From the NCBI RefSeq assembly GCF_006539565.1, contig NZ_BJNG01000036.1, positions 1 to 64,000 of the forward strand: a stretch of DNA of 64,000 nucleotides, given 5' to 3'. Each line of letters begins with the position of its first letter. Positions within the stretch are counted from its first letter, which is position 1. The translations under genes were made by a program, and so were the position numbers. Positions 1 through 7,665 of the stretch are shown here, in pieces. Source of the DNA: Pseudonocardia hydrocarbonoxydans. Its GTDB lineage: Bacteria > Actinomycetota > Actinomycetes > Mycobacteriales > Pseudonocardiaceae. Under the pieces are notes generated by a model. That model was not told where the DNA came from and searched no databases. It saw only the letters and a list, made by a program, of their open reading frames with translations.

Positions 1-55
1 GGATGTCGGTGAGGGTGGGCCCGGGCGGCGGCGGTTCGAGATCAGTAACGAACAT
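1..55 (-). CDS. 5' end of a leftward gene, possibly a DUF222/HNH endonuclease (partial)
   Basis: Reading leftward from an ATG at 55-53 gives an open frame of 18 codons (MFVTDLEPPPPGPTLTDI) that leaves the window. The start lies inside a perfect LexA-type palindrome. On the same strand a TATAGT hexamer (68-63) sits at the right distance for a -10 box, which would give a leaderless transcript starting at the ATG. Many actinobacterial 13E12-type DUF222/HNH proteins start with a similar short Met-Phe leader and are SOS controlled. The family assignment is inferred from this context and not from a domain, because too little of the protein is present. Confidence 0.4.
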   Translation of the reverse strand, partial: MFVTDLEPPPPGPTLTDI

Positions 56-62
56 ATGTTCG
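49..62. promoter_or_regulatory. LexA (SOS) box
   Basis: The 14-bp perfect palindrome CGAACATATGTTCG matches the actinobacterial/Gram-positive LexA operator core GAAC-N4-GTTC with the flanking C/G pair. It overlaps the start codon of the leftward gene and lies directly downstream of its candidate -10 TATAGT (68-63, minus strand), so bound LexA would block transcription initiation. Regulation is inferred from the motif. Confidence 0.7.
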
Positions 63-180
63 ACTATACACCATCTGAGCTGCGGAGACGGAAGGATCTG
101 AACGGCCGGTGGGGTACTGGGGGAGGGAGGAGGCGCCCCAAGCTGTCGGACTACAGCGCCGGGAGTCCGACGAGGACGTC

Positions 181-528
181 ATGGCCACCCCGATCGACTT
201 CGAGGTCTCCCACCAGCTCGGGCCCGGGTCGTCCTACACGCTGCGCGGCTTCCTCTACGAGCCCGCGGGCCAGGAGGGCTGCCGGACCTCGATCCTGCAG
301 GAGTCGGGCATCTCCTTCCTGGCGCTGAACACGCTCGGCCACGGCCAGCCCGACCACCCGTACCGCAGCTCGGCCCGGCCCGACGGCTACCCGGTCACGG
401 TCGAGGCGCTGGCCGACACCGGCCACCAGATCACCCAGCCGCTGCGCGCCGACGGCGACGAGCACGTCGGCCTGATCGGGCACTCCACGGGCAGCGAGGA
501 GTCGGAGATGCACGCCGGGCTCGGGTCA
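181..528 (+). pseudogene. Alpha/beta-hydrolase remnant
   Basis: The frame starting at ATG 181 reads like an alpha/beta-hydrolase: an N-terminal strand region (MATPIDFEVSHQLGPGSSYT), a GHGQPDHP segment, and a nucleophile elbow GHSTGSE near nt 478-498. The family normally has an oxyanion-loop segment (HG motif) between the first strands, and here it is missing after CRTSILQ. After AGLGS the frame continues into sequence with no hydrolase character and into the antisense of the next gene, so the second half, with the acid and His of the triad, is absent. I call it a decayed fragment with an internal deletion and C-terminal truncation. A short expressed domain is less likely. Confidence 0.55.
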
Positions 529-610
529 CCGAGGAGGCGATCGGTGCGAGCGTTCCGCGGAACACGGCCCCGGCCCATCGATCACCGAGCCGTAGCCCGT
601 CCACGACGGC

Positions 611-661
611 GGTGCCGGGCCGACAACGGTGCCGGGCCGACGACGGTGCCGGGCCGACGAC
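611..661. repeat. Three 17-bp tandem repeats
   Basis: Three consecutive copies of GGTGCCGGGCCGACGAC start at 611, 628 and 645; the first has one base change. They lie in the gap between the hydrolase remnant and the stop of the GAF-ANTAR gene. No function is evident. Confidence 0.8.
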
Positions 662-740
662 GGGCACGCGGTCCCGGAGACCGTCGTCGGCCACCCAGAC
701 GGGGACCGGCGGCCGCGACCGGTCCACCGCCGCACCGGGG

Positions 741-1472
741 TCAGCCGGGGAGCTCCCCGGTGCACACCAGGTGTTCGGCGACCTCCACCAGCTTCACGTT
801 CGCCGCCTGCGACGCCACCGAGAGCCGGGAGAACGCCGCGTCGGCGGTGAGCCGGTGCCGCTCGATGAGGATCCCCTTCGCCTGCCCGATCACGTCCCGC
901 CGCCCCAGCGCCTCCCGCAGCTGCTCCTCCCGGCGGCTCTCCGCCATCGCCAGCACGGCCTGCGCGGCGACCGCCCTGGCGACGCTCGCGGCCCGGTCGT
1001 CGAACGCACCGGCCTCGGTCGCGTACAGGCTCAGCGCCCCCGGCCGGCGGGCGTCGAGGCGCAGCGGCAGGCACAGCATCGCGCCCACCCCCGCGGCGCG
1101 GGCCCCGGAGCGGAACTCCGGCCAGCGGTGGTCGGCCGACATGTCGTCGATGTGGACGGTGACCTGCCGGTGGGCGGAGGTGCGGCTGGGCCCGTGGCCG
1201 AGGCGCCGCTGCAGTTCGTCGAGCCCGAGGGGCACCGCCCCGGCCGCCGCCACCGGGGCGAGGTGCCGGTCGGTGCCGGCGACGGCGACGCCGGCGTGGG
1301 ATGCGCCGGGGACGCACGCCACGGCGAGGGCGGGGATGGCCCCGAGTGCGCTGGACGGGTCGGTGGGTTCCGTCGTCGGCGGGCGGGGGACGCGGACCCG
1401 GTCCAGACCCGGGGGAGCGGTGAGCACCGCCGGTGGGTACCCGCTGCGGGATCCGGTATGCGTGCCCTGCAC
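741..1472 (-). CDS. GAF-ANTAR domain transcription antitermination regulator
   Basis: The predicted protein has 243 residues. Residues about 45-165 look like a GAF sensor domain (LPLRLDARRPGALSLY is the typical beta-strand end). The C-terminal ~60 residues form an ANTAR RNA-binding domain: a helix REEQLREALGRRDVIGQAKG, then ILIERHRLTADAAFSRL and a final helix. GAF-ANTAR proteins bind twin hairpins in nascent mRNA and prevent termination in response to a ligand or stress. The gene stands alone and faces away from the methyltransferase operon. The ATG at 1472 gives a long Pro/Thr-rich N terminus, so the true start may be a little further downstream. Confidence 0.85.
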   Translation of the reverse strand: MQGTHTGSRSGYPPAVLTAPPGLDRVRVPRPPTTEPTDPSSALGAIPALAVACVPGASHAGVAVAGTDRHLAPVAAAGAVPLGLDELQRRLGHGPSRTSAHRQVTVHIDDMSADHRWPEFRSGARAAGVGAMLCLPLRLDARRPGALSLYATEAGAFDDRAASVARAVAAQAVLAMAESRREEQLREALGRRDVIGQAKGILIERHRLTADAAFSRLSVASQAANVKLVEVAEHLVCTGELPG

Positions 1473-1596
1473 GGGTCCGCGACCTGGCCTACTGTCGGGT
1501 TCCGGCCCGCTGCCCCAGCGGCGCCACAGGTGCAGACAGGCGCCTCCCGCACGTCACCCTTGGAGCCGTCGTGCCCGCACAAAGCCCGCACGTCCG

Positions 1597-2289
1597 ATGA
1601 CCGCGCTCGTCGGGCCCGGCCCACGACCCGACCTCCGGCTGTTCCGGCCGCCGGGTGTCTACCGGGCGCAGAGCGACTCGGCGGTGCTCGCCGAGGTGAT
1701 CCGCCGTGGCGGCCACGCGTCGGGCCGTCACGTGCTCGACGTGGGGACCGGCTCCGGCGCGCTCGCACTGGCCGCCTCGCGGGCGGGGGCGGCGTCGGTC
1801 ACGGCGGTCGATCTGTCGCTGCGCTCGGTGCTGGCCACCCGGGTGAACTGCGCCCTGCACGGGGCCCGGGTCGCCGTGCGGCGCGGTGACCTCTTCGCCC
1901 CGGTCGCCGGTCGCCGGTTCGACCTGGTCGTGGCCAACCCGCCCTACGTCCCCGCCGAGACCGACGACCTGCCCCGGCACCGCAGCGCCCGCTGCTGGGA
2001 CGGGGGCGTCGACGGGCGGCTGGTCGTCGACCGCATCTGCGCGGCCGTGGCCGACCACCTCTCCGCCGACGGGGTGCTGCTGATGGTGCACTCCGCGGTC
2101 AGCGGCCCGGGCGCCACGGTCGAACGGCTCGCGGCCGCGGGGATGACGGCCTCGGTGGTGCTGCGGACCTCGGTCCCCTACGGCCCGGTGATGCGCGAGC
2201 GGGCCGCCCTGCTGGAACGCCGCGGGCTCGCCGCACCGGGGGAGAGCGTCGAGGAGCTGGTCGTCGTGGAGGCCCGCCGTGCCCGCTGA
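1597..2289 (+). CDS. HemK/PrmC-like SAM-dependent methyltransferase
   Basis: The 230-residue protein has a class I Rossmann methyltransferase fold. Motif I is VLDVGTGSGALALA (about residues 46-59), the acidic motif II is VTAVDLS, and the NPPYVP motif (about 113-118) is typical of HemK/PrmC-type enzymes that methylate planar amide or amino nitrogens. It is shorter than true PrmC and lacks the N-terminal helical domain, so release-factor methylation is not assured. It is the first gene of a tight four-gene unit: its last 11 nt overlap the CDGSH gene. I chose ATG 1597 because the frame upstream of it has no methyltransferase character. Confidence 0.85.
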   Translation: MTALVGPGPRPDLRLFRPPGVYRAQSDSAVLAEVIRRGGHASGRHVLDVGTGSGALALAASRAGAASVTAVDLSLRSVLATRVNCALHGARVAVRRGDLFAPVAGRRFDLVVANPPYVPAETDDLPRHRSARCWDGGVDGRLVVDRICAAVADHLSADGVLLMVHSAVSGPGATVERLAAAGMTASVVLRTSVPYGPVMRERAALLERRGLAAPGESVEELVVVEARRAR

Positions 2290-2476
2290 GCGTCGCGAGG
2301 TCGTGCTGACCGAGGAGGGGCCGGTGCTGGTCTCCGGGCCCGTGGAGATCGTCCTGCCCGACGGGCGGCGCGTCACCGCCGACCGCCCCGTCAACGCGCT
2401 GTGCCTGTGCCGGCGCAGCCGCCGCTACCCGATCTGTGACACCAGCCACCGCACCCGGACCCGGGAGGACTCCTGA
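2279..2476 (+). CDS. CDGSH-type iron-sulfur protein
   Basis: The 65-residue protein ends in [16 protein letters not shown], which fits the CDGSH pattern (C-x-C-x2-S-x3-P-x-C-D-x-S/T-H). Its three Cys and one His would coordinate a redox-active 2Fe-2S cluster. The Gly of the name motif is replaced by Thr (CDTSH), a substitution seen in some bacterial members. The GTG start overlaps the methyltransferase stop and its TGA overlaps the next ATG (TGATG), so the three genes are probably translationally coupled. It is a plausible electron carrier for the downstream di-iron-like protein. Confidence 0.88.
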   Translation: MPAERREVVLTEEGPVLVSGPVEIVLPDGRRVTADRPVNALCLCRRSRRYPICDTSHRTRTREDS

Positions 2477-3486
2477 TGCTCAGCGCCACCGTGCCGCCGC
2501 CCGTCACCTCCCCGTCGTTGCCCCGGCCGCGGGGGCCGGTCTCCGCCGCCGTCCTCGACGCGCTGCGCGGCGGCCCGGTGCGCGTCGACGTCTCCGGCGC
2601 CGACCCGTACGGCGACGACGTGCAGCTCGCGCTGCACTGCTGCTACGAGCTGCACTACCGCGGCTTCGACGGCGTCGACGACGACCTGGAGTGGGACCCC
2701 GCCCTGCTCGCGGTGCGCGGGGACCTGGAGCGGCTGTTCCTCGCCGCGTTGCGGGCCGACGTCGAGGCGGGGGCGGACGTGGCGGCCGAGGTCGACGCGC
2801 TGCTCGTCGAGCCGGTGGGCCCGGACGTCGGCGGGGTCTCCCACCACCTGCGCCGCGACGGCGAGCTGTGGCAGCTGCGCGAGTACGTCGTGCACCGCTC
2901 GATCTACCACCTCAAGGAGGCCGACCCGCAGGCCTGGGTGATCCCGCGCCTGCCAGGGCCGGCGAAGGCCGCGCTGGTCACCGTCGAGCACGACGAGTAC
3001 GGCGGCGGCGACCCCGACCGCATGCACGCCCGCCTGTTCGCCGACATGATGCGCGAGCTCGGGCTCGACGACTCCTACGGGCACTACGTCGACTCGGTGC
3101 CCGCCGAGACGCTCGCCGAGGTCAACCTCATGTCGATGTGCGGGCTGCGGCGCAGCCTGCGCGGGGCGCTGGTCGGCCAGTTCGCCGCCGTCGAGCTGAC
3201 GTCCTCGCCCGGCTCGCAGCGCCTGGTGCGGGCCATGCGGCGCCTGGGCTGCGGCCCGGCCGCGATCGCGTTCTACGACGAGCACGTGGAGGCCGACGCC
3301 GTGCACGAGCAGATCATCCGTCGCGGCGTGCTCGGCCCCCTGCTCGCCGCCGAGCCGGGTCTGGCCGCCGACGTCGTGTTCGGCATCCGCGCCTACCTGC
3401 ACCTGGGCGACCGGCTCGGCGAGCGGCTGCTGGACTGCTGGTCCCGCGGCGCGTCGAGCCTGCGGGGGGATACCGTCGGGGCGTGA
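2476..3486 (+). CDS. Iron-containing redox enzyme (haem-oxygenase-like fold)
   Basis: The 336-residue protein matches the all-helical haem-oxygenase-like di-iron family annotated as iron-containing redox enzyme. Visible signatures are [18 protein letters not shown] (about 138-155), EHDEYGGG (about 173-180) and a late helix with [15 protein letters not shown] (about 270-284). These carry the Glu/Asp/His residues expected to bind two irons. Known relatives oxidise or cleave amino- and fatty-acid-type substrates; the substrate here is unknown. Its tight coupling to a CDGSH protein and a methyltransferase suggests a three-component oxidative pathway. The following YnfA gene starts inside its stop codon (GTGA). 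Confidence 0.82.
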   Translation: MLSATVPPPVTSPSLPRPRGPVSAAVLDALRGGPVRVDVSGADPYGDDVQLALHCCYELHYRGFDGVDDDLEWDPALLAVRGDLERLFLAALRADVEAGADVAAEVDALLVEPVGPDVGGVSHHLRRDGELWQLREYVVHRSIYHLKEADPQAWVIPRLPGPAKAALVTVEHDEYGGGDPDRMHARLFADMMRELGLDDSYGHYVDSVPAETLAEVNLMSMCGLRRSLRGALVGQFAAVELTSSPGSQRLVRAMRRLGCGPAAIAFYDEHVEADAVHEQIIRRGVLGPLLAAEPGLAADVVFGIRAYLHLGDRLGERLLDCWSRGASSLRGDTVGA

Positions 3487-3815
3487 TCGCCCGCTCCGTC
3501 GGCCTGTTCGTCGTCGCCGCGCTGTTGGAGATCGGCGGGGCCTGGCTGGTGTGGCAGGGCGTGCGCGAGAACCGGGGCTGGATCTGGATCGGGGCCGGGG
3601 TGATCGCACTGGGCGCCTACGGCTTCGTCGCCACCCTGCAGCCCGACGCGCACTTCGGCCGGATCCTGGCCGCCTACGGGGGCGTGTTCGTCGCCGGGTC
3701 GCTGGCCTGGGGGATGGTCGCGGACGGCTACCGCCCCGACCGTTACGACGTGGTCGGGGCGTTGGTGTGCCTGGCCGGGGTCGCGGTGATCATGTATGCA
3801 CCGCGCCCCGGCTGA
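3483..3815 (+). CDS. YnfA/UPF0060 family membrane protein
   Basis: This 110-residue, very hydrophobic protein has four predicted membrane segments and the family's hallmark stretches: [16 protein letters not shown] near residue 13, an ALGAYG...[20 protein letters not shown] block, and [20 protein letters not shown] at the C terminus. YnfA proteins resemble small-multidrug-resistance transporters, but their physiological role is poorly known. GTG 3483 overlaps the preceding stop, so it is the last member of the operon. Its stop lies 6 bp from the stop of the convergent DUF6457 gene. Confidence 0.9.
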   Translation: MIARSVGLFVVAALLEIGGAWLVWQGVRENRGWIWIGAGVIALGAYGFVATLQPDAHFGRILAAYGGVFVAGSLAWGMVADGYRPDRYDVVGALVCLAGVAVIMYAPRPG

Positions 3816-3821
3816 CACCTC

Positions 3822-4130
3822 TCAGGCGCGCTGGGCCTGGTCGTTCGGCGCGACGGCGCGATCGGTGTCGGCGTCGTAGCTGCGGGCCAGCGCGGAGAGC
3901 TTCTCGGTGAAGTCGTGCGCGGCCACGGCGGGCTCGGCGGAGCGGCCGGCGGCCAGGCCGAGCAGGAACACCGTCTGCGCCGCGACGGCCCCGTCGACGT
4001 TGGTGCGGACGAGCGCGTCGAGCTCGGCCGCGGCGTCGAGGGCCTGCTGTCCCTCGGCGGCGTCCTCCAGGCCCAGCTCGGTGCGGGCGGCGGTGAGCCA
4101 CTCGGCGGTGCGGGTCTCGGTCTCAGGCAC
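3822..4130 (-). CDS. DUF6457 family small protein
   Basis: This is a 102-residue, mostly helical, acidic protein (MPETETRTAEWLTAARTELG start). It resembles the actinobacterial DUF6457 family, which is often found next to or fused to molybdenum-cofactor genes. No moco gene is adjacent here. Its start lies within the end of the upstream SRPBCC gene (8-nt overlap), so it is probably the third gene of a leftward unit with the two SRPBCC genes. Function unknown. Confidence 0.7.
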   Translation of the reverse strand: MPETETRTAEWLTAARTELGLEDAAEGQQALDAAAELDALVRTNVDGAVAAQTVFLLGLAAGRSAEPAVAAHDFTEKLSALARSYDADTDRAVAPNDQAQRA

Positions 4131-4560
4131 GGGGTGCTCCCAGTTCGCGTTGGATGCCGTCGACGGTCTGGTTGCCGAGCTTCTCGAACTCCAGCTGCAT
4201 CAACGGGCTGCCGAGCTTCGCGACGCCGTGCAGGACGACCGTCGCGTCGTAGGTGATCTCGGAGCCCTCCGCCGCGGGTCGGACGGTGATGACGTCGGTG
4301 GCGGTGGCGGTCTTGTTCTCCCCGACCAGCTCGATGCGCTCGGCGTCGAGGTGGGTCAGGCGGTACTCGAGCTCGGTGGTGGAACCGAGGATCTTCGAGG
4401 TGTTGTGCCAGGTCGCGCCGACCTGCACCGGGCCGGGGTCGACGCGCACGCAGGACTGCGTACCTGGGTCCCAGTCCTGCGCATGGGTGAAGTCGGCGAG
4501 GTAGTCGACGGCCCGGCGGGGGTCGGCGGTGACGGTGAACGTCCGTACGACGTGGACCAT
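4123..4560 (-). CDS. SRPBCC-fold protein (polyketide cyclase/dehydrase-like)
   Basis: The 145-residue protein has a START/SRPBCC pattern: an N-terminal strand VVRTFTVTADPRRAVDYLADF, central strands with GATWHNTSKILGSTTELEYR, and a C-terminal helix (MQLEFEKLGNQTVDGIQREL). Such proteins enclose a hydrophobic pocket. No catalytic residues are diagnostic. The ATG overlaps the stop of the upstream SRPBCC gene by one base, so the two are a coupled tandem pair that may bind related ligands. Confidence 0.8.
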   Translation of the reverse strand: MVHVVRTFTVTADPRRAVDYLADFTHAQDWDPGTQSCVRVDPGPVQVGATWHNTSKILGSTTELEYRLTHLDAERIELVGENKTATATDVITVRPAAEGSEITYDATVVLHGVAKLGSPLMQLEFEKLGNQTVDGIQRELGAPRA

Positions 4561-5057
4561 CAGGCCGTGCCGCTCGACGGCGCCGGCGGGGTGACCGACT
4601 GCGGGGCGGCGTCGACGTCGCCGCGCCAGCTGCCGCCGGTGCCGCCCGCCTCGATGAACTGCTTGAAGTTCTCCATGTCGCCCTTGATCCGGCGCTGCAC
4701 GACGCCCAGCGCGTCCCCGGCCTTCTCGACGAGGCCCTCGGGCTCGTGGTCGAGCTGCAGGGTGACGCGGGTGGTGGTGTCGTCGAGGCGGTGGAAGGTG
4801 ACGACGCCGGCCTGGTGCGTGCCGTTCTCGGTGGTCCAGGCGATGCGCTCGTCGGGGTGCTGCTCGGTGATCTCGGCGTCGAACTCGCGCTCGACCCCGG
4901 CGATGCGGGTCACCCAGTGGGTGCGGGTGTCGGTGAGCTGGTCGATGCGCTCGACCCCGTCCATGAACCGCGGGAACGACTCGAACTGGGTCCACTGGTC
5001 GTAGGCGGTGCGGACCGGGACGGAGGCGTCGATGCTGTGCGTGACATGAGTGCTCAT
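4560..5057 (-). CDS. SRPBCC family protein (coenzyme-Q-binding/cyclase-like)
   Basis: The 165-residue protein reads as a polyketide_cyc2/COQ10-like domain: HVTHSIDASVPVRTAYDQWT, then FPRFMDGVERIDQL, a TRIAGVEREFDAEITEQHPD strand pair, and a helix GLVEKAGDALGVVQRRIKGD. The last 25 residues are Gly/Ser/Pro-rich and probably disordered. Proteins of this type are widespread in actinobacteria as lipid- or quinone-binding or stress proteins. It heads the leftward three-gene unit. ATG 5057 was chosen because similarity to the family begins immediately after it. Confidence 0.85.
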   Translation of the reverse strand: MSTHVTHSIDASVPVRTAYDQWTQFESFPRFMDGVERIDQLTDTRTHWVTRIAGVEREFDAEITEQHPDERIAWTTENGTHQAGVVTFHRLDDTTTRVTLQLDHEPEGLVEKAGDALGVVQRRIKGDMENFKQFIEAGGTGGSWRGDVDAAPQSVTPPAPSSGTA

Positions 5058-5195
5058 GACGGTCGGTTGCCCGGGTGTCGACCGCGTCAAACCCGGTGCA
5101 TCGCCGAACCGATGTGACGGGTCCGACGGCGTGGGGAGCCGGCCGGCCGCCGGTCCCACGACCCGTCCGCGCACCGCGGGGCCTACCGTGCGGGG

Positions 5196-5486
5196 GTGAC
5201 CGGACCGGGATGGGTGCGACCGTGGGTGCAGCTCGTGGAGATCGCCTGTTCGGCACCGGTGGTGATCGCGTACCGGACCGTGGGCGTCGTGACCGGCGGC
5301 TGGCCGCCGAGTCCGGGGGCGCGGCGTGAGTACCGCCGGATGGTGCAGGAGAAGGCCGAGGGGTTCACCCGGGCCGCCGTGGTGGCGGTGACCACCCCGC
5401 CCGCCGACACCGCACGGTTCGCCGCCGCCGTCCTGGCCCCCGTCCACCGGCGGGTGGTGGCCAACCGCAGGCGGCTCACCCGGTAG
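5196..5486 (+). CDS. Small conserved hypothetical protein
   Basis: This 96-residue protein is not recognised with confidence. It begins with an amphipathic/hydrophobic helix (WVRPWVQLVEIACSAPVVIAY). It has a GGWPPSPGARREYRRMVQEK segment that I associate with short Pseudonocardia-type proteins of unknown role, and it ends in a basic helix. A phasin-like or membrane-associated helical protein is possible but not demonstrated. It is convergent with the RNase Z gene, with no gap between the two stops. Confidence 0.6.
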   Translation: MTGPGWVRPWVQLVEIACSAPVVIAYRTVGVVTGGWPPSPGARREYRRMVQEKAEGFTRAAVVAVTTPPADTARFAAAVLAPVHRRVVANRRRLTR

Positions 5487-6392
5487 CTACCGGCGTGGCG
5501 GCACCGGCACGCGCTGCAGGTCGTGCGCCACCACGACCTCCCCGTCGAACACCGCGGCGGCCTCCTCGCCGAAGCGGGCGGGGTCGGGGTAGCGCTGGGA
5601 GAAGTGGGTGAGCACGAGCGTGCGCACCCCCGCCCGCGCCGCGACCGCACCGGCCTGGCCCGCGGTGAGGTGGCCGTAGGCGTCGGCCAGGTCGGCGTCG
5701 GCGTCGAGGAAGGTCGACTCGATCACGAGCAGGTCGACGCCCGCGGCGAGCGCGTGCACGCCGTCGCACAGGCGCGTGTCCATCACGAACGCCACCTTCT
5801 GGCCCGGCCGCGGCTCGCTCACCTCCTCGAGCGTGACCGGACCGAGCGACCCGGTGCGCTGCAGCTCCCGGACGGCCGGGCCGTGCACGCCCGCGGCGGC
5901 GAGCCGGTCGGGCAGCATGCGGCGCCCGTCGGGCTCGACGAGCCGGTAGCCGTAGGACTCGATGCGGTGGTCGAGCCGGCGCACCTCCAGGTACGGGTCG
6001 GCGCAGACCGGCCCGTCGGCGGTGATCGGGTGCTCGCGCACGTCGAGGGTGTCGTGGAACGGGGTGGCGTGGCGCAGCCGGTCGAACCACACCCGTCCCG
6101 ACGCCGGGAAGTGCGCGTGCACCGGGCGCGTCACGCGATCGAGCGAGAGGCGCTGCAGGACGCCGGGCAGGCCCAGGCAGTGGTCGCCGTGGAAGTGCGT
6201 CAGGCAGACGTGGGTGATCGCGCTGCTCGCGACCCCGGCCAGCGTCAGCTGCCGCTGGGTTCCCTCGCCCGGGTCGAACAGCAGGCCGTGGCCGTCCCAG
6301 CGCAGCAGGTAGCCGTTGTGGTTGCGGTGCCGTGTCGGCGCCTGGCTGGCGGTGCCCAGCACCACGAGCTCCCGCGCCGACACGGCGGTCAC
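5487..6392 (-). CDS. rnz: Ribonuclease Z (tRNA 3' endonuclease)
   Basis: The 301-residue metallo-beta-lactamase-fold protein has the zinc motif HFHGDH (H66, H68, D70, H71). Further ligands are visible in [14 protein letters not shown] and a late [10 protein letters not shown] block, all typical of RNase Z/ElaC. The enzyme trims the 3' trailer of pre-tRNAs lacking an encoded CCA. Length fits the short bacterial form. It lies 1 bp downstream of the superoxide dismutase stop, so the two are probably co-transcribed. Confidence 0.92.
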   Translation of the reverse strand: MTAVSARELVVLGTASQAPTRHRNHNGYLLRWDGHGLLFDPGEGTQRQLTLAGVASSAITHVCLTHFHGDHCLGLPGVLQRLSLDRVTRPVHAHFPASGRVWFDRLRHATPFHDTLDVREHPITADGPVCADPYLEVRRLDHRIESYGYRLVEPDGRRMLPDRLAAAGVHGPAVRELQRTGSLGPVTLEEVSEPRPGQKVAFVMDTRLCDGVHALAAGVDLLVIESTFLDADADLADAYGHLTAGQAGAVAARAGVRTLVLTHFSQRYPDPARFGEEAAAVFDGEVVVAHDLQRVPVPPRR

Positions 6393-6393
6393 C

Positions 6394-7008
6394 CTAGCGA
6401 CGCCCGGGGACCTCGCGCGCCGCGGCGAACCGCTCCGCGGCGTCGGCCCAGTTCACGACGTTCCACCAGGCGGCGACGTAGTCCGGCTTCACGTTCTTGT
6501 ACTGCAGGTAGAACGCGTGCTCCCACATGTCGAGCATGACGATCGGCACGACGCCGACCGGCACGTTGGCCTGCTGGTCCCACAGCTGCAGGACGTGCAG
6601 GCGCTGCCCGAGCGGGTCGTAGGCGAGCACGCCCCAACCGGACCCCTGGATGGAGGTCGACGCGGCGGTGAACTGGGCCTGGAAGGCCTCGAACGAGCCG
6701 AAGGTGTCGTCGATCGCGGCCGCCAGGTCGCCCGTGGGCCTGCCGCCGCCGTCGGGGGAGAGATTCGTCCAGAACAGCGAGTGGTTGACGTGCCCGCCGA
6801 GGTGGAACGCCAGTGCCTTCTCCAGGCCCACGATCGCGCCGAACTCGCCGCTCCCACGGGCGGCGGCCAGCTTCTCCAGGGTCTCGTTGAGGCCGTTGAC
6901 GTAGGTCTGGTGGTGCTTCGAGTGGTGCAGCTCCATGATCTCGCCCGCGATGTGCGGGGCCAGTGCGCCGTAGTCGTAGGGGAGGTCGGGAAGCGTGTAA
7001 TCGGCCAC
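6394..7008 (-). CDS. sodA: Superoxide dismutase (Fe/Mn family)
   Basis: The 204-residue protein carries all signatures of the family: [18 protein letters not shown] with the first metal His (H28), [10 protein letters not shown] with the second, and [13 protein letters not shown] with the Asp and His ligands. It dismutates superoxide to peroxide and oxygen in the cytoplasm. Whether iron or manganese is used cannot be settled by eye; [10 protein letters not shown] is compatible with either. GTG 7008 is preceded by AAGGAGC at a good distance. The rnz gene follows 1 bp downstream. Confidence 0.95.
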   Translation of the reverse strand: MADYTLPDLPYDYGALAPHIAGEIMELHHSKHHQTYVNGLNETLEKLAAARGSGEFGAIVGLEKALAFHLGGHVNHSLFWTNLSPDGGGRPTGDLAAAIDDTFGSFEAFQAQFTAASTSIQGSGWGVLAYDPLGQRLHVLQLWDQQANVPVGVVPIVMLDMWEHAFYLQYKNVKPDYVAAWWNVVNWADAAERFAAAREVPGRR

Positions 7009-7126
7009 AGAATTGCTCCTTCACATAGTTCTCCGGTGCCGCCATCTTGCAGTAAGGGGCGGATGCGCGCAGTGGCACCCGCCACGCCGGGTCGCGGTGT
7101 CCGGGCCGGGTGAGCAGACTGCCCGG

Positions 7127-7612
7127 ATGAGCCGCTTCTCTGCGACCACTGAGTCGGAGGCCGTCGTCGCGGCCGAGCGTTCCCGGATCTGGGCGGTACT
7201 GACCGATCCCGTGCTGCTGCCGCGGCTCACGCCGCTGCTGAAGAAGATCGAGACCGACGGCGCGAGCTGGCGCTGGCACCTCGTCGGCCTCTCGGTGCTG
7301 GGGGTCGGGATCAGCCCGGTGTTCACCGAGAAGATGACCTTCGACGCCGGTGACGGCGACGGCCACCGCATCGACTACACCCACGCCCCGCCCCCCGGGG
7401 TGCGGGAGAGCACCGGTGCCGAGGGCTGGTACGTCCTGACCGACGAGCCCGGGGGCACGCGGCTGGCCATCAGCCTCGGGCTGAGCGTGGAGCTGCCGCT
7501 CCCGCGGCTGGCCGCCCCGGCCGTCACCGCGGTGATGAAGGAGACGATGCAGCGGATGGGCGACCGGTTCTCCGCCAACCTGCTCCGCCACCTCGGGGTG
7601 CCGGCCCGGTAG
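7127..7612 (+). CDS. SRPBCC family protein
   Basis: The 161-residue protein has an SRPBCC-like order: strand SATTESEAVVAAERSRIWAV, a helix with DPVLLPRLTPLLKKIE, strands around GWYVLTDEPGGTRLAISLGL, and a C-terminal amphipathic helix ending in FSANLLRHLGV. Ligand unknown. It diverges from sodA over a 118-bp gap. I chose ATG 7127, where family-like sequence starts; upstream codons are Arg/Pro-rich non-coding-like. Confidence 0.75.
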   Translation: MSRFSATTESEAVVAAERSRIWAVLTDPVLLPRLTPLLKKIETDGASWRWHLVGLSVLGVGISPVFTEKMTFDAGDGDGHRIDYTHAPPPGVRESTGAEGWYVLTDEPGGTRLAISLGLSVELPLPRLAAPAVTAVMKETMQRMGDRFSANLLRHLGVPAR

Positions 7613-7665
7613 GTTGGCCGGGACGTGAACGGGCGCCGACGCCCCGCTGTCGGGAGGCGAGGTGC

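Noticed and set aside
526-1889. Long open frames on both strands across the left region, including a 726-codon frame through the hydrolase remnant, antisense of the GAF-ANTAR gene and the methyltransferase
   Set aside because: They read through sequence with no protein-family character. Arg/Pro/Ala-rich composition marks them as shadows produced by high GC.
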